A DNA stretch of 16,698 nt from an uncultured Collinsella sp. (GTDB lineage Bacteria; Actinomycetota; Coriobacteriia; Coriobacteriales; Coriobacteriaceae). The translations under genes and the position numbers were made by a program. The stretch covers positions 1-16,698 of the forward strand of contig CATWSG010000031.1 of assembly GCA_958353395.1 (NCBI GenBank), given 5' to 3'. Below are positions 1 through 7,989 of the stretch, piece by piece (the first letter of the stretch is position 1; each line of letters starts with the position of its first letter). The notes under the pieces are model-generated. The model saw nothing but the letters and a program-made list of their open reading frames with translations. It was not told the DNA's origin and searched no databases.

Positions 1-2
1 CG

Positions 3-71
3 CTCGATTGGGACAGGCAGGCCTTCGAGGCCGAGCGCAAAATGGATTCTAAAAAACACCTTGCCAAATAG
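3..71 (+). CDS. 3' end of a gene entering from the left (partial)
   Basis: One frame is open from the window edge to a TAG at 69-71 and reads LDWDRQAFEAERKMDSKKHL plus AK. The codons are G/C-rich at the third position, as in the real genes of this window. The other two + frames look less protein-like. The frame ends 13 nt before a strong hairpin that would serve as its terminator. Only 22 residues are visible, so no function can be given. The gene would converge on the pyruvate formate-lyase genes. Confidence 0.4.
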   Translation, partial: LDWDRQAFEAERKMDSKKHLAK

Positions 72-79
72 GAGCGTCA

Positions 80-132
80 GGACGCAAAGAGGCTCGCCGC
101 ACGAAGTGCGCAGCGAGCCTCTTTGCATGTCC
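80..132. terminator. long hairpin between convergent genes, likely bidirectional terminator
   Basis: A perfect 14-bp stem pairs 84-97 (GCAAAGAGGCTCGC) with 113-126. It is extended inside by a second 5-bp stem (98-102 with 106-110, GAA loop). GGAC at 80-83 and GTCC at 129-132 can pair outside it. It lies between a gene ending at 71 on + and the glycyl-radical ORF ending at 192 on minus. No good T-run follows on either strand, so it may stabilise or process RNA ends rather than act as a strict intrinsic terminator. Confidence 0.55.
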
Positions 133-191
133 GAGGACGTTTTGGAAAGTAACCCAAAGCGGCCCGGCGATCCTGCAGGAGTTAAACCCCT

Positions 192-443
192 TTAGAACTT
201 GTCGTGGAAGGTACGCGCAATGACCTCGTCCTGCTGCTCCTTGGTGAGCGTGTGGAAGTTCACGGCATAGCCGGAAACGCGGATGGTCAGCTGCGGGTAC
301 TTCTCGGGGTGAGCCTGAGCGTCGAGCAGCGTCTCACGGTTGAAGACGTTGATGTTCAGGTGGTGGCCACCCTTCTCGGCGTAAGCGTCGAGCATGTGGA
401 CCAGGTTATCGGCCTGGGTCTCGGAAACTTCAGAAACCTTCAT
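192..443 (-). CDS. stand-alone glycyl radical domain of pyruvate formate-lyase (GrcA-like)
   Basis: The 83-residue protein corresponds to the C-terminal glycyl radical domain of pyruvate formate-lyase. Seen directly: GGHHLNINVFNRETLLDA at about 25-42, PEKYPQLTIRVSGYAVNF at 46-63 and a closing QQDEVIARTF. By family knowledge, Gly58 in RVSGYAV is the residue turned into a glycyl radical by the radical-SAM activase PflA, which is not in this window. Start: ATG at 441-443 with AAGGAG seven nt upstream. The preceding catalytic chain ends exactly where this domain should begin. This ORF is therefore probably an essential second subunit, not a spare part like E. coli GrcA (YfiD), which coexists with full-length PflB. 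It lies 85 nt downstream of pflB on the same strand, in a different reading frame, with two hairpins between. The family assignment is certain; the two-subunit role is inference. Confidence 0.93.
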   Translation of the reverse strand: MKVSEVSETQADNLVHMLDAYAEKGGHHLNINVFNRETLLDAQAHPEKYPQLTIRVSGYAVNFHTLTKEQQDEVIARTFHDKF

Positions 444-466
444 AATGTGTCTCCTTCGATTAATAG

Positions 467-486
467 GCGCCGGCCGAAACCGGCGC
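467..486 (-). repeat. GC-rich hairpin before the glycyl-radical ORF
   Basis: GCGCCGG at 467-473 pairs perfectly with CCGGCGC at 480-486 around a 6-nt loop. It lies about 10 nt 5' (in transcript sense) of the AAGGAG site of the downstream ORF. No T-run follows, so a strict terminator is unlikely. It could set the ratio of the two PFL chains by mRNA processing, stability or translation. Confidence 0.6.
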
Positions 487-502
487 GCTAATCAGTAATC
501 GT

Positions 503-527
503 TATTGTTAGTATAGCACTAACAATA
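503..527 (-). repeat. A/T-rich hairpin just after the pflB stop
   Basis: TATTGTTAGT at 503-512 pairs perfectly with ACTAACAATA at 518-527 (10 bp, 5-nt loop). It begins one nt beyond the pflB TAA stop. It could be an mRNA 3'-end stabiliser, a weak attenuator or a protein-binding palindrome. No U-tract follows it. Confidence 0.6.
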
Positions 528-528
528 G

Positions 529-2580
<2,052 letters not shown>

Positions 2581-3046
2581 TGTGTAACCACGCTCCTAGT
2601 TACGTGTAATGCGGCGCTCTCTCACACCGCTGCTTATTGAATTCTTGAATTTTCGGCTTGCACTACCGGCTTCTTCCGTTCTTCACCACACGTTGGTGCA
2701 GGGAAAACGTTTGTCCACCTTGGAACTACAACCCAAAACCCAAGATTTCACCCGTCTGAGAAGGATAACATAGCGACCCTCTCCATCTGGGCTGTTATAT
2801 GTTTCTTTTTTTATATCATAAGGGTGTTTTTTACAAATCCGCAGGAAACGCGAGCGCGAACAACTACCGTTCACCGATTTGTATGTTATTTTTCCTTGCC
2901 TTTGTACGACGTTCGCTCTAGCTGTTATGCCAGCTTTAGCAGGGTAAAGTGTCCCAGAGACCCTACAGAAACTGCAGGGCGGCCACGGGATCCCCCGTGG
3001 CCGCCCTGTGGCGTAGCTAGTTTTTAGCTTTGATTGCCGCTTGGCA
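2581..3046. other. 466-nt gap: pflB leader/promoter region plus kdgT terminator
   Basis: I see no convincing gene here; open frames reaching in from the kdgT end lack coding character. The pflB side is A/T-rich, notably 2794-2835, where the minus strand has TATAAC, TATAAA and a run of seven A. I found no -35 hexamer at proper spacing, so I do not place the promoter. A small palindrome CACCA-CACGT-TGGTG lies at 2684-2698. The leader is long, as expected for an anaerobically regulated gene, but I found no clear FNR-like (TTGAT-N4-ATCAA) or Rex-like site. Confidence 0.5.
2975..3008 (-). terminator. hairpin downstream of kdgT
   Basis: CAGGGCGGCCACGGG at 2975-2989 pairs perfectly over 15 bp with 2994-3008 around a 4-nt loop. 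It lies 39 nt past the kdgT stop. On the minus strand it is followed only by CAGTTTCTG, so the U-tract is short. On the + strand TTTTT follows 11 nt later. A Rho-independent role is likely but not ideal. Confidence 0.7.
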
Positions 3047-4066
3047 TTAGGCGGCTGCGGCGGCCTTGTCGGTCGTTGCCTTGCTATCGCCGTTGCCCTG
3101 GCCCTCAAAATGCTTGTAGCACCAGCTGGTGACCAGCGGGGTCAAAATAGCCGTCACGATTGCGCAGGCAGCAACCTGTGCCGTAGCCGTCGCGAGCACG
3201 GCGCCGCCGTACATGGCCCCGTTGACGCTTGCCATGGCAGCAGGCGTGGCCACATTGGCTCCGGCGCAGCTCGAAATGGCCGCACCTGCGACACCCGTAC
3301 CACCCGTGAGCTTATCGACCGCGATGACGGGAATTGCAAAGACCACCGAGCAGATCACGCCGAGCAGAATACCGGGGAGACCGCCATTAATGAGCTGGCC
3401 AAAGGTCATGGTCGAGCCCATGGCAAAGAAGACGAGCACGATGATGGCGGAAAGTGCCGGTGCCATCATCTTCTTAAAGCTGGGGAACAGGTTACCCAGA
3501 ATAATGCCGATGACGATCGGCAGAATGGCACCCACGAGCGACCAGCCGATCGGAGCCTGACCGGCAGCGCCGAGCACGATCATCGTGACCGGAGGGCCGA
3601 CAACGAGCGTGGTGATGGCGACGGCGCCACGCTCGGCCTCGTTGCCCATGGTGCCCATCAGACCAGCGTACATAGCGTTGTTGGCGCCGGTGCAAGCCGC
3701 CAGCATCACCATGGCAGAGATGCCAAACAGGTTGTCGTTGAACACATAAAGGATGAGCAGCGACACGGCAACGACCACGATCTGCTTGACAGCGATGATG
3801 ATGGCGCCGCGTGCAGCGGCGGCGGGAGCACTCTTAAACGAAATCGTCGTACCGACGATGAGCAAAAAGGCGCCAACGAGCGGGCCTGCACCCTGCTGGG
3901 TCATGCCAAGCGTAAAGCTACCGAGCGTTTTAAACAGGTCGGGGAATAGCGTGTTGAGCAGGCAGCCCAACAGAAGCGGCACCAAGATATTGGCGCCCGG
4001 GATGGAGGACATCTTAAAGAACGGCTCCTTTGCCGCCGGCGCCTCCACCGCAGTCGATTCACTCAT
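3047..4066 (-). CDS. kdgT: 2-keto-3-deoxygluconate permease family transporter
   Basis: The 339-residue, very hydrophobic membrane protein has about ten predicted helices. Family blocks include SSIPGANILVPLLLGCLLNT near the start, FKTLGSFT, GAGPLVGAFLLIVGTTISFK, ACTGANNAMYAGLMG and, near the end, SSCAGANVATPAAMA. KdgT proteins import 2-keto-3-deoxygluconate, a breakdown product of pectin and uronates, with protons. E. coli KdgT is 327 residues, so the length fits. Start: ATG at 4064-4066, with AAAGGAG about six nt upstream; an upstream in-frame ATG at 4085-4087 lacks a ribosome site. The tail is low-complexity (KATTDKAAAAA). It follows the short-chain dehydrogenase gene by 108 nt on the same strand, which suggests a sugar-acid catabolic unit. 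The real substrate could be a related aldonate. Confidence 0.9.
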   Translation of the reverse strand: MSESTAVEAPAAKEPFFKMSSIPGANILVPLLLGCLLNTLFPDLFKTLGSFTLGMTQQGAGPLVGAFLLIVGTTISFKSAPAAAARGAIIIAVKQIVVVAVSLLILYVFNDNLFGISAMVMLAACTGANNAMYAGLMGTMGNEAERGAVAITTLVVGPPVTMIVLGAAGQAPIGWSLVGAILPIVIGIILGNLFPSFKKMMAPALSAIIVLVFFAMGSTMTFGQLINGGLPGILLGVICSVVFAIPVIAVDKLTGGTGVAGAAISSCAGANVATPAAMASVNGAMYGGAVLATATAQVAACAIVTAILTPLVTSWCYKHFEGQGNGDSKATTDKAAAAA

Positions 4067-4123
4067 ATATATCTCCTTTGGATGCATGCGAATCGTAGCC
4101 GCACGCGCCTATGTCAGAAAGAA

Positions 4124-4143
4124 GGCGACAACCCCGAGTCGCC
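4124..4143 (-). terminator. weak hairpin between the dehydrogenase and kdgT genes
   Basis: GGCGAC at 4124-4129 pairs with GTCGCC at 4138-4143 (8-nt loop). On the minus strand it is followed by TTCTTTCTG. The stem is short and a second GGCGACC nearby can compete for pairing. It may be a partial terminator that lowers kdgT expression relative to the dehydrogenase. Evidence is modest. Confidence 0.35.
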
Positions 4144-4174
4144 AGGGTCGCCGCCAAACGATCACCGCGGGGTA

Positions 4175-4924
4175 TTACCCGTCCAGGACGATGCCGCCGT
4201 CGCAGTCACCAATCTCGCCGTTCACGAAGCTGGCGAGGTCGGAAGCGAAGAACAGCACCATCTGCGCAGGCTCGCTGGCCTGGGCGGCGCGGCCCAGAGG
4301 AATACCGTTGATGATGCGCTGAGAGTTCTCGTCAGAGAGAATCGAGGTCATATCGGTCAACGTGAGCGACGGGCACACGGCGTTGCAGCGAACGCCAAAC
4401 TTGCCGCCTTCCTTGGCGACTGCCTTGGTCAGACCGTTAACGCCTGCTTTGGAGCTCGCGTAAGCCGCGGTGCCGAGCAGGCCGCCACCGATCTTGCCCG
4501 CAACGGAACTCACGTTGACGATAGTACCGGCATGGGCCGCCTTAAAGTGCGGGTAGACGGCGTTCATCATGGTAAAGGTACCGTTGAGGTTGATGTCGAT
4601 GGTGCGGCGCCACTCGGTGTCATCGATCTCGTCGAACTTCTTGGTGCTGATGACGCCAGCGCAGTTGATCAGGATGTTGGTTTGCGGCAGGTCCGTAAAA
4701 ATCTGCTCGACGGTCTCGCGCGCCTTGGGCGCATCGGCGACATCGAGCTGATAGAACTTGTTGCCCTCGCCAAGCTCGGCCACAGCGGCCTCGCCCTTAG
4801 CAGCGTTCCTTGCGATGAGCGCGACATGTCCGCCGCCCGCAACGATGCCCTTGGCGATCTCGAGGCCAATGCCCTGAGTGCCGCCCGTGACAATCGCGGT
4901 CTTGCCCGTGAAGTCAAATGCCAT
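4175..4924 (-). CDS. short-chain dehydrogenase/reductase, probably sugar-acid (gluconate 5-dehydrogenase/KduD-like)
   Basis: The 249-residue classical SDR has the cofactor motif TGGTQGIG at 13-20, Asp61-Val62, NCAG at 87-90, a Ser at 139-140 and the catalytic Tyr155-x3-Lys159 (YASSK). It ends with GEIGDCDGGIVLDG. Family members oxidise or reduce hydroxyl/keto groups with NAD(P)(H). Arg39 just after the second strand hints at NADP(H), which is inference. The neighbour kdgT suggests a keto-deoxygluconate or gluconate substrate. A FabG-like 3-oxoacyl reductase remains possible from sequence alone. Start: ATG at 4922-4924, the normal length for the family, preceded by AGGGGGATGGAG. The frame is open upstream to 5041, but that extension is not SDR-like. 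It is divergent from the marR gene. Confidence 0.88.
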   Translation of the reverse strand: MAFDFTGKTAIVTGGTQGIGLEIAKGIVAGGGHVALIARNAAKGEAAVAELGEGNKFYQLDVADAPKARETVEQIFTDLPQTNILINCAGVISTKKFDEIDDTEWRRTIDINLNGTFTMMNAVYPHFKAAHAGTIVNVSSVAGKIGGGLLGTAAYASSKAGVNGLTKAVAKEGGKFGVRCNAVCPSLTLTDMTSILSDENSQRIINGIPLGRAAQASEPAQMVLFFASDLASFVNGEIGDCDGGIVLDG

Positions 4925-5039
4925 GACTCCATCCCCCTTTATGTAAGGTGTCTCCTTGCGGGAAGTTGGAGCATCGCACGTGGCGATTATATGAGTCCCA
5001 GTCGTCATGGTGGTGACAACCCCTCGCCTAACCGCGGGC

Positions 5040-5067
5040 ATGATAGTTCTTTGAAACGCTTTAGCAA
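5040..5067 (-). promoter_or_regulatory. candidate sigma-70 promoter of the dehydrogenase-kdgT unit, with overlapping operator-like palindrome
   Basis: On the minus strand TTGCTA (5062-5067) and TATCAT (5040-5045) are separated by 16 nt: four and five matches to the -35 and -10 consensus. This would give a leader of about 110 nt before the ATG at 4924. The -35 and spacer overlap an imperfect palindrome of the form TTG-CT-AAA-GCG-TTT-CAA (5051-5067). Its central CG resembles LacI-type or catabolite (cre-like) operators. Inference only. Confidence 0.45.
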
Positions 5068-5082
5068 TTGAATGATTTTAAG

Positions 5083-5100
5083 TCTTAATGAGCTCTTAAT
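5083..5100. repeat. 11-bp-spaced direct repeat TCTTAAT
   Basis: TCTTAAT occurs at 5083-5089 and again at 5094-5100, a period of 11 bp that puts both copies on the same face of the helix. It lies between the divergent dehydrogenase and marR promoters. Such spacing is typical of OmpR/PhoP-type response-regulator sites, but the A/T-rich sequence could also be chance. Confidence 0.3.
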
Positions 5101-5130
5101 ATTGCCTACTGTATGAGGCCCGCGTATGGG

Positions 5131-5188
5131 GGTATCATCTTCCACCGAAAATAGTTTCTAGTGTTAGGGGTTTTCGGTGGAAGATACC
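5131..5188 (+). promoter_or_regulatory. large palindrome overlapping the marR start: likely autoregulatory operator
   Basis: TCTTCCACCGAAAA at 5138-5151 is perfectly inverted at 5171-5184 (14-bp arms, 19-nt gap). The symmetry extends outward as GGTA/TACC after a 3-nt insertion on the left. The right arm contains the GTG start at 5177, and the AGGGG ribosome site sits in the gap. A poor promoter TTGCCT (5102-5107)-17 nt-TATGGG (5125-5130) lies just upstream. MarR-type repressors commonly bind palindromes at their own promoter. As RNA, the same repeat would hide the start codon. Confidence 0.65.
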
Positions 5189-5626
5189 GATTTCCATGAG
5201 CTTGGGCGTCAGCTCTTTACCGAGTTTGGCAGCATGCACCAGCGCGTTTCGCGCTTTGCCGACCAGGCTCTGGGTGGCGAGATGGCCGTCATGCGCGCCC
5301 TCATGCGCGCCGGCGGCTCGCTCACGCCGAGCGAACTCGCTGATCGCGCCTGGGTCTCGAGCGCCCGCATCGCCAATATCCTGCGCGCCCTCGAGGCCAA
5401 GGGCTGGGTCGAGCGCGAGCACTCAAAGACCGACCGTCGTCGCGTACACGTCACGGTGACCGACAAAGGATTCCAGGTTATCGAAATCAAACGTCGGGAA
5501 TTCGAGGACCGCACCGCGGCCTTCCTCGAGCAGCTTGGCGAAACAGATACCCAAGAGATGGTGCGCCTTCTTAGACGTGCCAACGAAATTATCGACCGCA
5601 ATCAAGAAAGGAGAGATGCCGAGTGA
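5177..5626 (+). CDS. MarR-family transcriptional regulator of the ABC exporter operon
   Basis: The 149-residue winged-helix protein has a helix-turn-helix at about 47-80 (GGSLTPSELADRAWVSSARI then LRALEAKGWVERE). Its wing is at about 82-98 (SKTDRRRVHVTVTDKG), with the typical D-x-R. The N- and C-terminal helices should form the MarR dimer interface. Start: GTG at 5177 with AGGGG six nt upstream. Its TGA overlaps the GTG of the next gene (GTGA), so regulator and transporter are translationally coupled. The palindrome over its own start suggests autorepression relieved by a ligand, perhaps a drug or metabolite exported by the two ABC proteins. The family call is secure; the regulated promoter and inducer are inference. 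Confidence 0.93.
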   Translation: MEDTDFHELGRQLFTEFGSMHQRVSRFADQALGGEMAVMRALMRAGGSLTPSELADRAWVSSARIANILRALEAKGWVEREHSKTDRRRVHVTVTDKGFQVIEIKRREFEDRTAAFLEQLGETDTQEMVRLLRRANEIIDRNQERRDAE

Positions 5627-7989
5627 GGATTCTCAAGCTCTTTAAAAAACATATCCTGGCACTGTTCGCAGCTATCGTACTTATCGTAATCAGCTGCAAC
5701 GCCGATCTGGCGCTGCCTACCTATATGAGCGACATCGTCGACGTGGGTGTGCAGCAAGGCGGCATCGCGTCGCCCGTACCCGACACCATCCGCGCCGAAT
5801 CGCTCGACGACCTCGAACTCTTTATGAGCGCCAAGGACGCCAAGGCTGTGGAGGCCGTGTTTAGCAAGGCTGACAAAAACGACATTCGAACGTACGAGGG
5901 CACCGAGGAAGAGCGTGCCGATGGAGGCAAGATTGCCGACATTATGAGCCTGCCCGAAACTGTTGTCCTTTCGCTCAACCAGGGCATCGACGCCAACTCC
6001 ATGGGCGACATGATGGACTCGTCCAGCGAGAAAGACGACAACGCTGCCCAGGCCATGCCCACCCCCGAGCAAATGGCAGCGATGACGCCCGAGCAGCTCG
6101 CCGAGATGCAGCAGAAGGCCGCGGCGGCGCAGAACATGCAAAAGCAGATTGATGCCGACGGCGGTAAGATCACTATGAAGAGCCTGCGCCTGGGTGTCGA
6201 GGGCGGTCTGGTAGACCAAAGCAAGCTCGTCGAGGGCGCCAACCAAATGGCGGACAAAATGGGCTCCATGTCGGGCTCCATCGTCACCCAGCGCGCCGTG
6301 AGCTATGTACAGGACGAGTACAAGGCGCAGGGCATCGACCCCGCCGACGTGCAGAACGCCTACCTGAGCCGCATGGCGACCACGATGTTTGGACTGTGCC
6401 TCGTGTCGCTCGTCGCCACCATCCTGACCGGTGCCGTGGCTTCGCGCACCGCCTGCTCCATCGCCCGCGACCTGCGCCGCGAGACCTTCAACAAGGTTAT
6501 GCACTTCTCGCCGGCCGAGGTGGGCAAGTTTAGCCAGGCCTCGCTCATCACCCGCTGCACCAACGACATTCAGCAGATCCAGATGGCCGCAACTCTGTTT
6601 ATCCGCATGTGTCTGATGGCCCCCGTCATGGGCATCGTCGCCGTCATGCGCGTCCTGGCCAACCATACCGGCCTGGAGTGGACCATCGCCGTTGCCATCA
6701 TCGCGGTCTCGGCCGTCGTCGGCGTGCTTATGGGCCTCACCATGCCCAAGTTCAAAAAGATGCAAAGCTTTGTTGACCGCGTGAACCTTACCGCCCGCGA
6801 GCTGCTCGACGGCCTTATGCCCATCCGCTCGTTCAACCGCGAGGAACATGAGCTCGAACGTTTTGACAAGGCGTCGCTCGACCTGATGACCACGCAGCTC
6901 TACACCAACCGAGCCATGAGCTTTATGATGCCGCTCATGATGCTCGTCATGAACTGCATCACCGTGCTTATCGTCTGGTTTGGCGCGCAGGGCGTGTCCG
7001 ACGGCGTGATGCAGGTCGGCAACATGATGGCGTTTATCTCCTACACCATGCAGATCGTCATGGCGTTTATGATCCTCACCATGGTTTCGGTCATCCTGCC
7101 CCGTGCCGAGGTCGCAGCCGAGCGCGTAGATGAGGTCATCACCTGCCCCACGAGCATCAACGACCCTGCCTCGCCCAAACTGCCCGCGGCCAGCTCGCCG
7201 CGCGGTGAGCTCACCTTCCGCGACGTGAGCTTCCAGTACCCCGATGCCCGCGCCGACGTCATTAGCGGTGTGAACTTCACCACGCATGCCGGTCAGATGC
7301 TCGGCATCATTGGCTCCACGGGCTCGGGCAAGTCCACGCTCGTACAGCTGATTCCGCGCCTGTACGACGTCACGGGCGGCAGCATTTCGCTCGACGGCAT
7401 CGACGTGCGCGACATGACCCTTTCCGAGCTGCGCCGCCGCATTGGTTACATCCCGCAGCAGGGGCGTCTGTTCTCGGGCACCGTCGAGAGCAACCTCAAG
7501 TTTGCCGGCGACATGGTGAGCGATGATGACATGCGCCAGGCCGCGCGCATCGCACAGGCCGAGGACTTTATCGCCGAGCGTGAGGGCGGTTACGACTCCC
7601 CCATCAGCCAGGGCGGCTCCAATGTTTCGGGTGGTCAGCGCCAGCGTCTGGCCATCGCCCGCGCATTGGCCAAAAAGCCCGAGGTCGTGGTGTTCGATGA
7701 CTCGTTTAGTGCCCTCGACTACAAGACCGACGCGCGCCTGCGCGAGGAGCTGGCCAAAAACGTTACCGACGCCGCACTCGTGGTCGTGGCCCAGCGCATC
7801 GCGACCATCATGCACGCCGACCAGATCATCGTGCTCGACGACGGCCACGTAGTGGGCACCGGCACGCACGAGGAGCTGCTGCGCAGCTGCCCGGCGTACC
7901 TGGAGATCGCACAGTCGCAGCTTTCCGCCGAGGAGCTGGGGCTTACCCAAGAAGAAATTGCAGCCGTCATGGAAGGAGGCGAGCGCTAA
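5623..7989 (+). CDS. ABC exporter half-transporter with degenerate ATP site and large extracytoplasmic insertion
   Basis: The 788-residue protein has a type IV exporter membrane domain (helix 1 at about 10-30, helices 2-6 at about 252-500) and an ATPase domain (about 528-765). Seen: Walker A GSTGSGKST (564-572), Q-loop IPQQ (610-613), signature VSGGQ (668-672) and Walker B VVVFDD (688-693). Asp693 stands where catalytic Glu is usual, and Gln724 (VAQRI) replaces the switch His. These changes mark the non-canonical partner of heterodimers such as TM287/288, BmrCD or LmrCD. About 200 residues are inserted between helices 1 and 2 (about 45-245), polar and rich in Met, Gln and Ala with a repeated TPEQ motif; this should face outside. 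Start: GTG at 5623 overlapping the marR stop, with AAAGGAGAG upstream. Substrate unknown; multidrug or peptide export is likely. Confidence 0.93.
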   Translation: MRILKLFKKHILALFAAIVLIVISCNADLALPTYMSDIVDVGVQQGGIASPVPDTIRAESLDDLELFMSAKDAKAVEAVFSKADKNDIRTYEGTEEERADGGKIADIMSLPETVVLSLNQGIDANSMGDMMDSSSEKDDNAAQAMPTPEQMAAMTPEQLAEMQQKAAAAQNMQKQIDADGGKITMKSLRLGVEGGLVDQSKLVEGANQMADKMGSMSGSIVTQRAVSYVQDEYKAQGIDPADVQNAYLSRMATTMFGLCLVSLVATILTGAVASRTACSIARDLRRETFNKVMHFSPAEVGKFSQASLITRCTNDIQQIQMAATLFIRMCLMAPVMGIVAVMRVLANHTGLEWTIAVAIIAVSAVVGVLMGLTMPKFKKMQSFVDRVNLTARELLDGLMPIRSFNREEHELERFDKASLDLMTTQLYTNRAMSFMMPLMMLVMNCITVLIVWFGAQGVSDGVMQVGNMMAFISYTMQIVMAFMILTMVSVILPRAEVAAERVDEVITCPTSINDPASPKLPAASSPRGELTFRDVSFQYPDARADVISGVNFTTHAGQMLGIIGSTGSGKSTLVQLIPRLYDVTGGSISLDGIDVRDMTLSELRRRIGYIPQQGRLFSGTVESNLKFAGDMVSDDDMRQAARIAQAEDFIAEREGGYDSPISQGGSNVSGGQRQRLAIARALAKKPEVVVFDDSFSALDYKTDARLREELAKNVTDAALVVVAQRIATIMHADQIIVLDDGHVVGTGTHEELLRSCPAYLEIAQSQLSAEELGLTQEEIAAVMEGGER

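Noticed and set aside
444..528. Programmed frameshift or stop read-through joining the two PFL ORFs
   Set aside because: The ORFs differ by one frame and are separated by 85 nt with non-coding hairpins, and the downstream ORF has its own Shine-Dalgarno and ATG.
2683..3108. 141-codon minus strand ORF between kdgT and pflB
   Set aside because: It spans the kdgT terminator hairpin and the A/T-rich leader, has Arg/Pro-rich composition and no ribosome site.
4067..4087. Longer kdgT start seven codons upstream
   Set aside because: The ATG at 4085-4087 has no ribosome site and would bury the AAAGGAG that serves the ATG at 4064-4066.
4925..5041. 39-residue N-terminal extension of the dehydrogenase
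   Set aside because: SDR proteins start just before the TGxxxGxG strand as MAFDFTGK does here; the extension is not family-like and overlaps the likely promoter.
5602..7950. 782-codon minus strand ORF opposite the first ABC gene
   Set aside because: Antisense shadow rich in His, Gly and Ala; the + strand frame has full ABC motifs.
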